64,000 nt of DNA from Ceratorhiza oryzae-sativae. Its lineage: Eukaryota; Basidiomycota; Agaricomycetes; Cantharellales; Ceratobasidiaceae. The DNA lies in the NCBI GenBank assembly GCA_030998015.1, contig JARWMV010000245.1, positions 1,022,413-1,086,412 of the forward strand, given 5' to 3'. Positions 1 to 12,300 of this stretch are shown here, piece by piece (the first letter of the stretch is position 1; each line of letters starts with the position of its first letter). Made by a program: the position numbers and the translations under genes. Below the pieces are notes generated by a model. It did no database searches. It saw only the letters and a program-made list of their open reading frames with translations, and was not told the DNA's origin.

Positions 1-3000
1 AAGCTAGTAATAGCTTGCATGGTTTCTTTGGTGCTGCTCAAAGCAAGGGTTCAAAGCCTGTCAAAAAGAATGTACAAATTCTCATAAGTAAGCAGATCGA
101 ACTGAGTTGTTTTCGAATCCACCTGACTCCATTGTGTTGTTAGGTGGTGACGAGGATGAAGCGCCACCGTATGTGGCAAATACATCAAGTTGAACATGAG
201 CTAACAATCAACTAGTCCTGCTAAGACTTCCAGCAAACAGTAAGATTTTCCAGAGTGATTGCGAGAACCGAATTATTTTTCTCATACGATTGTGCTATAT
301 TCTTAGGGAGCCGCCGGCCGAGATCCCTGCATCTCGTTCGAGCTCGCCCGCCCCTCGCCAATCCCGCACCAAGCGCAAATCGACTGTCTTAAGAGATAGC
401 GACGAAGAAGATGACGCTATTCCGGCCAAAAAGCCAGCTCTCGCAAAGGCTTCCGACAGCATGACGATTCCTGACGAGCAAGTAAATGACCAAATCCCAC
501 CTCTTGCTGGAATGTCGATCGTTTTTACCGGGGAATTCACTTGGGAGCGGGAGCGGCTAGCTGACGCGACAAAGAAACATGGCGGGTGAGACCATTGAAC
601 CCAAACCTGATATATACCAACCACATTTGTAGGGAGGTCTTGAAACAACCTGGGCCGAAAACGTCATTCATAGTAGTTGGCAAGAATGTCAGCGAATCCA
701 AGCTGCGAGCGATAGAGAAGCTCAAGCTGCGAACGAAGACCGAACAAGAATTCATGGACCTCATCAAACCGCCTGTGGTCGAAAAACCAGCACCTGTTGC
801 AAAGGTACCCTCACCGAGAAAACCAGCAAAGTCAGCCGAGAAGGCAGCCCCTTCAAAAAAGCGAGCGTCTTCATCGGCCAACGAGGACGACGAAGATCCT
901 CCGCCAAAACCCCCAGTTAAGAAAACAATAGCTATAAAGAAACGAGCGTCATCCCCTGCTGTGCCGGATGACCAGGCGCCTAGCAAGCCTGCTGCGAAGA
1001 AAGGTGGATGGAACCGCCCAACTGGGGATGCCGCATTCGATTCAGCGTCAGCCTCTTCACCCACCAGATCGACAAACGACTAACAAGTTATATGTTTTAG
1101 GCTGGCTGCTGCAAAAGCAGCCAAGGCCTCTGGGCCTAAGGCACTTGGGTCAAAGGAGGTTCCAGATGGGCATCCCAATGCCCTCGCGGGTTTGACCTTT
1201 GTATTCACTGGGGAGCTGAGCAGTTTCTCTCGAGAGGAAGCCCAGGACCTTGCAAAACGATTTGGCGGGTGTGTAATTTCTTTTTTCCATCCACCTTTTC
1301 TTATACACGTTTTATGTGGGCAGTCGCGTAACTGGACAAGCGTCCAGCAAAACCTCGTACATGGTTGTGGGCGAGGGTGCTGGCCCCGGTAAAATGAAGA
1401 AGGCGAATTCGTTGGGTGTCAAGACACTGGATGAAGATGGGTTCCTTAATCTTATCGCTACTCGAGAAGGAAAACTAGATGCCAAGGCTCAAGAGAAGCA
1501 GAAGGCGGAAGAAGAAAAGATTAAAGCTGAGGCACGTGCGCTAGAGAAGCGAGAGCGTGAGGCAGAAAAGGCGGCAAAGGCAAAGGCGGAGGGCTCCGAT
1601 AGTGCTACCCGGTAGGTGAAAGTTGTGCCGAAACATGAACAATAGCACTAATGTTGCCATCGCGTCTTTCTTCTAGTTCCGCTGCGATCCCATCGTCAGC
1701 TCAATTGTGGACAACCAAATATGCCCCTCAAAGCCTCAAGGAAATATGCGGAAACAAAGCGATCATTGACAAGTTGCAGCTGTGGCTACACGAATGGTGT
1801 GTCTTGTGCTAATGCCTCGCCGAATACTAACGTCATGTTTTACAGGCAAGCAAGCGCAAAATCTGGATTCAAGAAACCTGGAAAGAATGGGATGAACATG
1901 TCGCGTGCCGTTCTGTTAGCAGGCCCTCCTGGAATTGGTAAGACTACCAGCGCGCATCTAGTTGCGAAACTGGAGGGTTATACTCCGATCGAACTAAACG
2001 CGAGCGATACACGGAGCAAGAAGTTGATTGAGGTGACTATTGGAATACCTTTCACGCGCTCTGTTGGTTGACATGATTCAACACAGAACGGTGCCAACAT
2101 CAATAACACCTCTTTGGACGGGTGGATGGGGGGCAGCGGGGTGAGTGCTGAATATATGCGTCTAGTTTGTGGCTTATTATTCGTATCAGGCCACGAATGT
2201 TGCTGGGGTTGAAATCACCGACCGCACTGTACTGATAATGGATGAAGTCGACGGGATGTCAGCCGGTGACCGCGGTGGTGTCACAGCTTTGATCGCTCTG
2301 ATAAAAAAGACGAAGGTAGGCTTATGCTTGCTCTTGATGGTGCCATGTTGTTCAAATTTTGCGACAGGTTCCAATCATATGTATTGCCAACGACGATCGG
2401 GCACAAAAGCTAAAGTCTTTGCTCAATTATGCACATAGACTCTCGTTCAGAAAGTAAGCACTAAAAGACAGTGTTTTTCACTCATCTCACCCTCATTTCA
2501 AGGCCTGAACCTCAAGCAATACGGTCTAGGTTGATGACTATTGCATTCAAGTAAGTTCGTTTCTCTCGAAAAATCCCATCTGTGCTGAATAGATACTGTC
2601 CAGGGAGAAGATGAAAATACCAGCCAACGTGATCGACCAACTTGTAGCTGGTGCACAGTCGGATATTCGGCAGGTGTTGAACATGCTTTCCACTTGGAAG
2701 CTGTCACATGATAGCATGGATTTCGATGAGGGAAAAGAGCTGTAGGTGCTTCTCCCTATCCCCCGGTAAATTCTGTCTATATCCCTTGATATGCAGTGTA
2801 CGAGTAAATGAGAAGTACAGCATCAAGAGTCCATTCGAGGTCACAAACCAAATCCTGGGACCATACATGTTCAGCAAAACGTCCCGACATACTTTGAACG
2901 ACAAAATCGAGATGTACTTCCACGACCATTCATTCGTACCCTTGTTTATACAAGTGAGTCTCGTATTATATATGGTTATACCCTTCTGAGCATTTTGATA

Positions 3001-4110
3001 GGAAAACTATCTCAAGACTCAGCCAAGTAGAGTATCCTCACTTAGTGGGAAGGAAGCCGAGTTGGAACGCCTAAGGTTGATGGACCGAGCCGCATCGTCG
3101 ATTTCTGATGGTGATTTAGTAGATGCTATGATACATGGGTGAGTAGCTAGTTACCTACGATTGAGATGGTCTACTAATACTACAACCCCAGCACTCAACA
3201 GCATTGGTCACTCATGCCTCTTCATGCAGTCATGTCGACTGTCCGACCGTCCTCGTTCTTATTTGGTTCGGGCATGGCATATGGCGGTCCAGGGGCTCTG
3301 TCGTTCCCTCAGTATGTTTTTTTTTTTTTTTGTCGTAGCTTTTCTTAGCCGTGGGCTAACAACTCCAAAAAGATGGCTGGGTCAAAACTCCAAACAAGGC
3401 AAATTACAGCGGCAGCTCGGCGACGTTCAAATCCGGATGCGCTTGAAGGTGTCTGGCGACCGAGGCGAGATTCGACAGTCGTATATTCCAGCCTTGTTCC
3501 CTCGCATAGTGCAGCCCCTGATTGACCACGGCAACGTGAGCGCTGGTTATCACGCTCAACGCAAGCGACTTGTTGACTAACTAATTCATACAGGAGAGCC
3601 TTTCGGATATTATCGAGACGATGGACTCGTATTATTTGTCAAAAGAAGATTGGGATTCTGTCGTCGAGCTTGGAATTGGCGTTAACAACGGCGACGAACT
3701 GATGAAGAAAGTGCCTGGTCCGGTTAAAGCAGCATTTACTCGCAAGTATGTTTTCTACGGGTTCATGCTTGTGGGCAAGAACTTAGCTATACGTTGTCAA
3801 TAGGTATAACTCGAGCGACCACCCCATTCCTTTCCACAAGGCTCAAGAATTCGGGAAGCCCAGCACAAGAATTGCTGCCGAGGCCCCACCTGATCACGAA
3901 GATGTTCTCGAGGTAAGAAATTACTTGATTTGAATGGCTGCAAAATTTAACAGCGCCAACAGGTTGACGACGAGGACGAGGATGAAGAAGAGAAGAAGCC
4001 AAAGGGCAAAGGAAAAGCTAGCGAGATTGAGAAGGACAAGTTGATCAAGGAGACCAAGCCAAAGGGTGCTGGAGCAACAAAGGGGAGGAAATCGAGCGCA
4101 AAGAACTAGC
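1..4110 (+). CDS. RFC1: Replication factor C subunit 1 (RFC1), 5' partial, with two BRCT units
   Basis: Large subunit of the nuclear clamp loader, which loads PCNA onto primer-template junctions. The start codon lies left of the window. The first visible exon (3-71) reads LHGFFG, resembling the PIP-like motif at RFC1 N-termini. Two BRCT units follow: [10 protein letters not shown] (about 510) continuing to [10 protein letters not shown] (about 660), and [10 protein letters not shown] (about 1192) continuing to [10 protein letters not shown] (about 1360). RFC1 proteins I know carry one. The AAA+ module has Walker [10 protein letters not shown] (about 1923) and Walker [10 protein letters not shown] (about 2237). 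The RFC1 C-terminal domain follows from about 2800, then an acidic/basic tail ending SSAKN with TAG at 4108-4110. There are more than a dozen short introns; the one near 1003-1100 has an uncertain donor. The 3' end converges on the next gene 90 bp away. Confidence 0.93.
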
Positions 4111-4200
4111 TCCTTGCTATCGGAAGCTCCATAAATTATTTCTACTCACAGCTTTGTTATACATGGTCTTGTACATAGAAAGTAATATCCACATCTGGTC

Positions 4201-4857
4201 CTATGCGGTCCCGTTGAGCACGATTTCCATCTCGTTGACTCCGGATTCAAGGCCTCGGTTCACGCTACCAGATGACGGTCCACCGGTCATAAAGACGTCG
4301 GCTCCGGAAGCTAGCGAGTCGATGAGTAGCCCAAGCCGAGATTGTGTCAAGTTGGGCTCCTGTTGCCGGTTAGTCTGCATATCCTCCAACAGCTGGTGGC
4401 ACGTACTTTGTGTAGCTCTTCCAGGTCGTCCCGGAATCCATCCGCAATACTCGCCATCCAGAATTTTCTAAACCTTGCACGCAACTCTTGTTCTTTCTCC
4501 GTGCCTGGGACGGGGCAAATGGGGGAATGGCCGTCGGGGGTGGGGACGGCGAACGCGAGCGCGGCTGTTTTGGTCGTTTGGCCGGAGACCCAGACGATTT
4601 GACTGATTCCTCAGAATCTGAACTAGGACTCGAAGAAGAAGATGAAGAAGAATCAGACTCGGACTCGGACCTGTCGACCTGGACTGCTGTTCGAGTCGGG
4701 GTCGGTGCTGGTCTAGTAATGACCCTAGGGGACAACTCGTCCTCCGACGAAGACGACGAAGACAACGACGACGAGGATGACGAAGAGGAAGCCGCACGGC
4801 GCTTTCTCTTTCTGTTTCGTTTCCTAGCAGGTGCAGTCGCTGATTTAGCAGGAGGCA
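4201..4857 (-). CDS. RSA3: Ribosome assembly protein 3-like (Rsa3)
   Basis: Probably a nucleolar factor in large-subunit (60S) assembly. The N-terminal half is low complexity: a basic start (RKRNRKRKRR), long serine runs and acidic Ser/Asp/Glu blocks, as in many nucleolar proteins. Recognition rests on the C-terminal domain obtained after splicing: FRKFWMASIADGFRDDLEELHK, joined to a second part with LLIDSLASGADVF. This fits the Rsa3 family pattern of an aromatic-rich helix, a DDL motif and an LIDxLxxGxxxF helix. Two introns are needed. One is about 50 nt (near 4502-4551) with a weak GTTCGC donor that restores frame. The other is 4360-4406 (GTACGT donor, CTAAC branch). The protein ends NGTA. 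The match is from memory of the family, so a profile search would settle it. Confidence 0.72.
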
Positions 4858-5176
4858 TGAAGAGTCGAGGTCACAAGCAAAATAATTTCCGAGCTGGCAG
4901 GACTTCTCGCACTGCCACCATCAAGCGAGCGGATTGGGATTTGCATGCCTATGATACAACGGGTGTGCGGGGTACTACAGGCGGGCAGTAAACAATACGA
5001 AAAACAGAGGTCCGATCGCACACATACAAAAATATCACAGAACGAAAAGAGAGTTGGACAAGAAAAAAAAAAAAAAGGTTAACAAATATAAAGTCCATCC
5101 CCGAACAAGGCCAAGGCTCGTTGTGTGCATATAAATATCCAAATAGAGATCGAAGCAAGTGCGATTTCGTGGGGTT
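4858..5176. other. Intergenic spacer between RSA3 and the PB1 membrane protein gene
   Basis: This is the upstream region of the RSA3-like gene and the 3' flank of the next minus-strand gene. It holds a poly-A run near 5065-5077. I see no coding signal. Confidence 0.5.
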
Positions 5177-6803
5177 TCATTCAACTTGGAGCATGAGTCG
5201 TGTACGTCCCTTGGTATATTGCTCGTCCAGCCAGCTCCAGAGATCGTTGTCGTCTGATATTTGCACGTTGTCGTCTCGCAGCACTCGTCGAGGCTTGAAT
5301 CCGAGTCTCGTACGAACGGCGTCGCATACAGCCGCATATGTGACTGTATGCTGAGGAAATGCGATCGCAATGATCTGGTCCGAGGCCGCGTGTCTGATCT
5401 TGAGTTTAAGCGGAGGGGTCGAGTGAGGAAGCGTCCAGGCGCTGGGATTATTGTTCGAGTACCCGAGTCCGTGTCGCTGAGGTTTGAACGCCGACGGCGG
5501 ACTTGGCGCTCCTCCCGACCCTGACCGGACGGACGTCATCCCCGGCGAGCTCGCGCCGCCAGTATGCGAAAACCGGAACGGGAAATGGGACAACGTGACG
5601 GGTGTGCCGATGCTCCCTCTTCCACGCAAGACCTCATCTGCGGACCGACATCGGTTGAGTGGTGGCGGCGGGGACGTCGGTTCCTGGCGCTCCTGCACGG
5701 CAGGCAACACAAACGGGGTGTAATCCAAACCTGCGAGGTACGGCGATGGTTCAAATTGCTCCACACGTTGCTGTGGTTGTTGCTGTTGTTGTTGCCGTTG
5801 GGACGAGGCGATACTCGACATGCTTTGTTTGCTCAGGGGCTTGTGCATGGCTCGGACACTCGGAGGAGGCGTGATGACGTCGGTCGGTGCGGAAGTCATG
5901 AACGTTCCTTGGTGCGAGTGGGAGGTGGCTTCCGGACTGAGTGGTGGAGTGCTGGCGAAACTGTCTGTCGAAGTGACGAGATGCTATGATTGGGTGGGGC
6001 GGTCAGAATCGCTGGTCGTACGAAATGATCGGGAGTACGCACCTCCCGGCTGGGACATGGGGAAACACGATAAACGGGATTAGGTTTCTGTAGCTGGGTG
6101 TTAATCGTAGGTACATGTGGGGACGTAATTGGCGGTGGGTTGGCTACCCGAAGCGGTACGTGTTTGTCAAACGCCGGAGGGCTGGTGGAACCAACAAGCT
6201 TCGGGTCGTCCGAGAAGAGAGGCTGTCGTCGTGGAGAGGTAGCATTGGGAGGCAAGGTTCGCTCAGGCATGGGTGGAGTATCTCCGGGGAGAGGAGGGAT
6301 CGAGCTGGCGCTGGAGCCGCGGTACAGGCTCGAGGGATCGAGACGGAAGACGCTACCCAATTCCAGCGAAGGAATGGCCAGGCGATTCAGACTGATGGCC
6401 CGAGTCCGTCGAGCGCTTGGCCGGCGACTACGCCTCAGGTGACTCGGCGTAGTGAGGGGTGCAGAGGCCCGGTAGGTGGAAGGTGCGCCGACCAAGAAGC
6501 TCGCATCCCGATGAAGCCTCTCCTGTCTCGCCTTCTCTCTTCTTTGCAGGTGTCGTCGGACAAAGTACGTCGCGACTCCGAGCAGGATGGATCCGAGCAG
6601 CGACCCAAACACAACACCTGCCGCTCGCATTAGCCTAGCACGGTGGCGAGCTCGGGGCGGTGGCTGGTGCACTCACACAAAATGAAGATGACTCTCTCCA
6701 TGGTGGGGTGGGCCGACGCAGACGGCTGCGCAGCGTATTGGCCGACGTCAAGGAACGTATGGGTAGTGTTCGTCGTGCGGATATCGAGAAAGAACGGGGG
6801 CAT
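5177..6803 (-). CDS. Single-pass membrane protein with C-terminal PB1-like domain
   Basis: Not recognised by name. Start chosen at MPPFFLDIR (6801-6803). A 43-residue exon ends VIFILC and splices over 6618-6676 to VVFGSLLGSILLG. Together they form one hydrophobic segment of about 22-25 residues, followed by RRHLQRREKARQ (stop-transfer charge). No cleavable signal peptide is seen, so the short N-terminus is probably outside and the long tail cytosolic. The tail is rich in Ser, Pro and Arg with a glutamine run (QRQQQQQQ). A second intron of about 59 nt joins the two large exons near 5972-6030. The last about 75 residues (LKLKIRHAASDQ through LWSWLDEQY to LMLQVE) look like a PB1 domain, with a basic first strand and an acidic D-x-D-N-D-L loop. 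PB1 domains mediate pairing in polarity and signalling scaffolds. Confidence 0.7.
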
Positions 6804-7196
6804 GTCAAGTGGACGTGAGTGATCGTAGGCCGGGCCGTCCAGGCTTGTGCAAGGCCCAGCGCCCAGAGCCTAAGTGCGAATATGAAAACAACGAGTTGGG
6901 AGAACGAGTGCAGGAGCAAGGCGAGAGAAAGGAGTCGTGCGTCGTCAGCGGGCGCATCGACCGCTCAGTGCATGGGGGCCGGTTGCTGGCGGATTGTTGG
7001 GGGGAAGTGGCCCGTCCCATCACCGACTGCCCCATTTATGACACGGTTTTCGTCCGGCGTTTGCGCGAACGCGGTCGAGTCCCTCACAAAAGCGTTGAGC
7101 TCATATCACCCCGACCAGGCAAAGCGCGGGCAGTGCTCCTGTTGCAAATTGCCAACCGTTTGCCCAAATACAGTATACAACGTTTCATTTCTGATT
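6804..7196. other. Intergenic spacer upstream of the PB1 membrane protein gene
   Basis: This is the probable promoter of the minus-strand gene starting at 6803 and the 3' flank of ADE2. Open frames cross it on the plus strand, but they lack splice-consistent continuation or family motifs. No gene is called. Confidence 0.5.
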
Positions 7197-9077
7197 TCAA
7201 TACGCTTTCCAGCCTACCGACTTGATTCTCTCCATCTTGCCATGGACCTCGTTCTGCTGGTTCCGCATATACACGTCCATCGCAGCCTGGAAACGGCTGT
7301 CAGACGCCCCCAGTATCCGGACGGCGAGCAGCGCGGCGTTTGTCGAGTTGTTGATGGCCACAGTCGCCACTGGCACACCACGCTGCCATCACCGAGAAAC
7401 ACTGTCAATCCGTCGGCCGGCATGGGCGAGTTCAAGAACTCACCGGCATCTGAACAATACTATGCAGCGAGTCCACGCCGTCGAGACTGCTGCCCTTGAC
7501 CGGCACGCCAATGACGGGCAAACTCGTCATCGCGGCGACCATACCGGGCAAATGAGCCGCACCTCCCGCACCGGCAATGATCGCCCTCAGCCCTCTCGAC
7601 GCGGCCGACCTCGCATATGTGACCATGTTGTCGACCGTGCGATGCGCGGACACGATGCCCAACTCAAACGGCACGTCCAGCGACTCGAGTATAACCGCCG
7701 CGGCGCGCATCACCGGCAGATCCGAGTCTGACCCCATGATGATACCGACGAGCGGGAACGGATGCGGCAGGCCAGGCGCGGGCTCCACGGGCGCATACAC
7801 CTCGACCTCTTCAGATGGCTCGCCCATCGCCTGCAGCAGCCGACGAACGCCGCGTCGGGTCTGGGCGTCTGAGCTCCCAACGACGGTAACGTGGCCCATC
7901 TTGCGACCAGGCCTGCACGCGGCCTTGCCGTAAAGATGCGTGCTTGCACCGTGCACAGATAACGCTGCACGCGCGACGCGGCCAATCTCGTGTCCTTCGT
8001 TTGTTTGCCCGATCAGATTGAGCATGATGGCGGATGGAACCTTGATTTCGGTACTTCCCAGTGGTAAAGATAGAATCGCGCGCAGGTGATTATCGTATTG
8101 CGAAGAGTAACACGCCTCGATTGTGTAATGCCCAGAATTGTGCGGTCGAGGCGCAATCTCGTTGACCACGAGACTGTCTGCACAAACGTTTACCTTGCCA
8201 TGTTATCCACACAAAAAAAAAGAGACACACTCACCATCAGGCATCAAGAACATCTCGACGCCAAACACGCCAGCACCCGTAAACGTCTTCACCGCATCCT
8301 CCGCCAACTTTTTCGCGGCCGCCGCAACTCCTGCTGCCACGCCTCTTGCCGGAGCGAATACCAGATGGCAAATGTTGTTTTTGTGCACCGTCTCCACCAC
8401 GGGGTAGGACTGAACCTGGCCGTCCGTCGCCCGGACGACCATGACAGCGAGCTCCTTGACAAACGGTGCCCAGCGCTCCGCATACAAAGGGCGATCTCCG
8501 AGAGCTTTCAGTGCCTCGGACGCTTGGTCCGGGCTGCCCACGACATAGTTCCCCCGTCCATCATACGCGAGCGTCCGACTCTTGAGCATCAAGGGATATC
8601 CCATCGTCTGACCAGCCGCGCAAACAGCCTCGACACTCGACTCGACCCGAACCGACTCGACAACGTTGACGCCATGCGAGCCAAGGTGTTCCTTTTGCGC
8701 ATACTTGTCCTGAATAGTCCTAATCGTCGCAGGCGTAGGATGCACAGTCACCTTGCCCTCCTTTTCGATTTCTTCCAGGATCGCGACGTTGACATGCTCA
8801 ATCTCGACCGTAAGGACATCAACTTTAGACGCGAGTTCCCGGATCTTGGATGGTTCCGAAAACGAGCCGTCGACATGCTCTGGAGACGATAAAACTTGCT
8901 TGGCCGGCGCCTGGTCCCCCACGTCAAGGAACAACACCTCGATGTTAAGCAACGAGGCCGATGCCGCTAGCATTCGGCCCAACTGGCCGCCGCCTGCGCT
9001 TGAACAACTCATACATCAGCTGAGAAAACGCAGATCGACTGGTGCCCACCTAGAACTCCAACGCGTTGAGTATTCAT
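7197..9077 (-). CDS. ADE2: Phosphoribosylaminoimidazole carboxylase (Ade2, two-domain)
   Basis: Carries out the carboxylation step of de novo purine synthesis, making CAIR from AIR. The fungal protein fuses an ATP-grasp (PurK) domain to a PurE domain. Four exons: 9077-9050, 8993-8235, 8177-7444 and 7382-7197. Exon 1 encodes only MNTQRVGVL, and the splice rebuilds the nucleotide-binding turn GGGQLGRM. The ATP-grasp part shows [13 protein letters not shown] and [14 protein letters not shown]. The PurE part shows [21 protein letters not shown] and [12 protein letters not shown]. The protein ends SVGWKAY. All expected motifs are present and the length is normal. Loss of this gene gives red or pink pigment in several fungi (established for yeasts). 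The start is well supported because only this splice gives the conserved N-terminus. Confidence 0.96.
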
Positions 9078-9322
9078 TCTTGTCTTCTGCCAAATGACGC
9101 ACGATCGTCGGCCGGAGAAAGTTTCGTAGTCTTATCTTATCAGACGGGAGGTGGCTGTGCAAAGATCCATTTACAAAGCCCAGATGAGAACACAACAAGG
9201 TCAGAGGAAAGCAGCAGACTGAGAGACTGAGAGAGATAGCAAGGAGCGGAAGTATGACTATATACGACCTTAGATCATAAATAGAGGAAAGCGAAATAGT
9301 CCTAAAGGAGCCATAAAACGAA

Positions 9323-12300
9323 TCATGAAGTATGGAACGTGGCTTGTAGCAGTTGATCCAGTTGCTATAAATATTCAGATTAATTTGGGGAATTGGTAGA
9401 CTAGCAGAGCACTCACCCTGTCAACGTCTTGCATCTCCTTCAACGTAGACTCATATATATCCCTCAATGCCGGATGTATATCCCCTGCCGATAATGTTGG
9501 CCCAAACAGCAGCTCATCCACTGTCGAGAGCGGCGGTCGCAGTGGAGGTTTCTTCAGGGCAGCAGTAAGCTCTACAACCGCCATCAGCCCGCTCATCCCA
9601 AAGTCGTCTCGCATCAGGATCGGCCGGGCCGGTCCACGCGCCTCGACGGTAGTCGGGGGGGTGGTCGGCGACCTGCCATGATAATAATCCGAATCGGGCT
9701 GCGGAGAGGAACCAAGCCGCGGTGAAGCATCCGAGCCATGTCGATGGTGACTCGATCGGGATGTCGCGCTCGGTGATTGCCTAGCGAGCATCTGTGCGTT
9801 GGTGTTGACACCCAGACGTCCGTTGGACTTGTCGTCCCGAATCTTGGTAAGAACACGGTCGAGCTTCTCCTCCATCACATTTCGGGGCGTATCCATCACA
9901 CCCTCGAGCAAATCTCCGCCCTCGCTCGACGTCGTCCGCTGCCTCAACTCGCGTTCGACAATCTCGCTAATGTCATACGTCTCTCCGTCGGGGAGCACGT
10001 ACGAATAGCGCATCCGCTCATCGGCCCGAGTCCGTGCGCTTCGCAGTGTCGCGCGATCGGGCAAGAGAACGTCCACGCCTTGCTCCGAGTTGGCTTGCGC
10101 AGTGAGCATTGCGCGTTGATTCGCTCGCGAGGCAGCCCGCTGCGCCGCAATAATCTCCTGTCGTGTCATAGGCTGTGGTTGAGTCGGAGCAGCCGGGTCG
10201 GATGCAACGCTCGCGTCTGAGACGGATTCGCGTTGCGCCGCTTGTTGGAGCGCAACCTCATCCAATGGTGTTGAATATCTCGAGGTCGAAGATCGAATAG
10301 AGCTACGAACGCCAGCGGAGCGCCTGAGAACAAACACCGGGTCGTCTCGCTGTATATCCTCCGCCATGCCGAGGAGCATAGCCGAGTCCGCTGAGCGTCG
10401 CTTGTTCTCTCCAGACCGTCGGTCAATAACTCGCATCGTAGGCTGTTTTGGAAACGCGTCTAGAACTTTGCTCGAGGGCAAAAGATCTCGCTCGGCTGTA
10501 GGACGGCTAAATTAATAACTGGAAATAGCAAATAGAAAGCCTGTACGCACATTGCCCATCAACCTGGACCGACAGGCCATACCGAACTCTCGAATGACTT
10601 CGTCTCTTGCTCATCTTGTCCTCTACAGCATCACCACCCTCGACCATACCCTCTAGGATACCAAATCGTTCAAGGCTCGCCTCGATAACCTCGGCGACGG
10701 TGGTATTCTTTGGGAAGTTGAGAACCTTTCGGCGCTGAGTTTGTGAGATCCCAGGAGAGGCAACAGCTCCAGCCTGAGAACGGTCGCGTAACGTCGAACG
10801 AGGCACAATCGCCTCGGTGTGTGGGTCGAACACCAAGCTCTCGGGCAAGTCTTCAGGGAAAATGACAACCTGCACTGAGAACCGCGCACTCGGCGACGTG
10901 AACCGTTCGGGTGAAACAGTTCCCAGAGCAGCCGTAGACACAGACAAGTGTGGCCGGCCGTTGGCAGTCCCAGCCGAGGAGGAAGACATCCGAATGGTAT
11001 CGTCGTCCTTTTCCAGATGCTCATCACCCTCACCAGTCTCTCTGATCTCCTCTGCGCGGAGCGTCACATCTTCGTTCACAGCCTCCTGGGCCGCACCCGC
11101 ATTACGCCCTGATGGCCGTCGGTTCAGATAAAACTTGACGGCTGAATCGTCCGCAAAGTCATTCATCCCGAGCTTCGCGATCGCTGGCATTGCACTAAGG
11201 TTGCTAGCAATACTGTTGATAGAACCGACGCTCGAGCGTTTGACGGTTGGCGCACGCGCCTGTTCAGCCTCAAACACCAACAGCGGCTTTTCATCCGGAC
11301 GCAATTCAGCCTCGGCGCCACCCGCAGCTTTTACGGTAAGATAGTATTCGGATGCATCTTCAGCGTTGGCGAGGCGGAAGCGCTGCATGGCTTGATGGAC
11401 AAGTTTGGTGCTCGTCGTGTCTGCGTTGACGAGCACTGTTTTGAACGTCGCCTCGCTCTCAACTCGTTCACCAGCAAACACGCGCAGCACACTCAGCTCG
11501 GGCAGAGCCGTGTTGCCCTCGAGGAGAATGAGCGAGCCAGGGCGACCGTTGTGCGTCGAGGTGTGAAGATTGCGTAGCTGGGTCGCTGCGCTCTGGGTGC
11601 CAAACGCAAGTGCAGGGTCGGGTTGAGAGGTCGGCGATCGAGCAAACGACTGCTGGAAGCGCGCCTGCAACTCCTGGTCCGCACGTTGCATACGCAAAGT
11701 GGCGGCCTGGGAAGATGCGGGATCACCCCCACCCCCAGACTGACCGCCTGTAGCCCGTTTGGGATCCGTCGAATTGCCCCGACGAGAAGAAAACACAGGT
11801 GCACTAGTCTCAGGAGGCGAGGTCGTATAGCTCATCGAATCGTCCGACTCGCGCGTCGCAAGGCTGGTCTCGCTGTCGTGGGCACTCATGGCTGGCCGAC
11901 GTCCGTTGTCCTTTTCCTTCTTTTCTTTTTTGTTTCGCCCAAAGAGACCAGAAAGCATGCCGCCCTTCTTTTTCTTGTCCTTGTCTTTGTCCTTGGACTC
12001 TTTTCCGCTGCTTTCGCCATCCGTGTCGGGAGGATCCGAACCACGCTCCTTGCGCAACTTTCGATCCCCGTTGGCTGGACGGTTGTCCTTTCCACGCTTG
12101 CGAGCATCGTCCCCGTTGTCGCTATCCCCAGCCCCTTCACGAGAGCGTTTGGGTTCCTCCTGGCTGGGACGCTGGCTCTGGCCACCGAGCTGAAGGCCGG
12201 CGCCAGAAGGTTGAAGCTCGGGATTTCGAGAAGGTGGAGAATCGCGGGCGATAGCAGGCGTAGCAGTGACTCGCTTTGTCTCAGTAATGTTCTCTGGGTC

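Noticed and set aside
3318..3333. Poly-T tract, considered as a retroposon tail
   Set aside because: It lies within an intron of RFC1 as a polypyrimidine run; no target-site duplication or element sequence flanks it.
4488..4991. Plus-strand acidic open frame opposite the RSA3-like gene
   Set aside because: It is the antisense of serine-codon runs; long open frames opposite Ser-rich coding are expected and no motif is present.
7432..7985. Plus-strand and alternate minus-strand open frames across ADE2
   Set aside because: They are antisense or shifted reflections of the GC-rich ADE2 exon; only the ADE2 frame carries family motifs.
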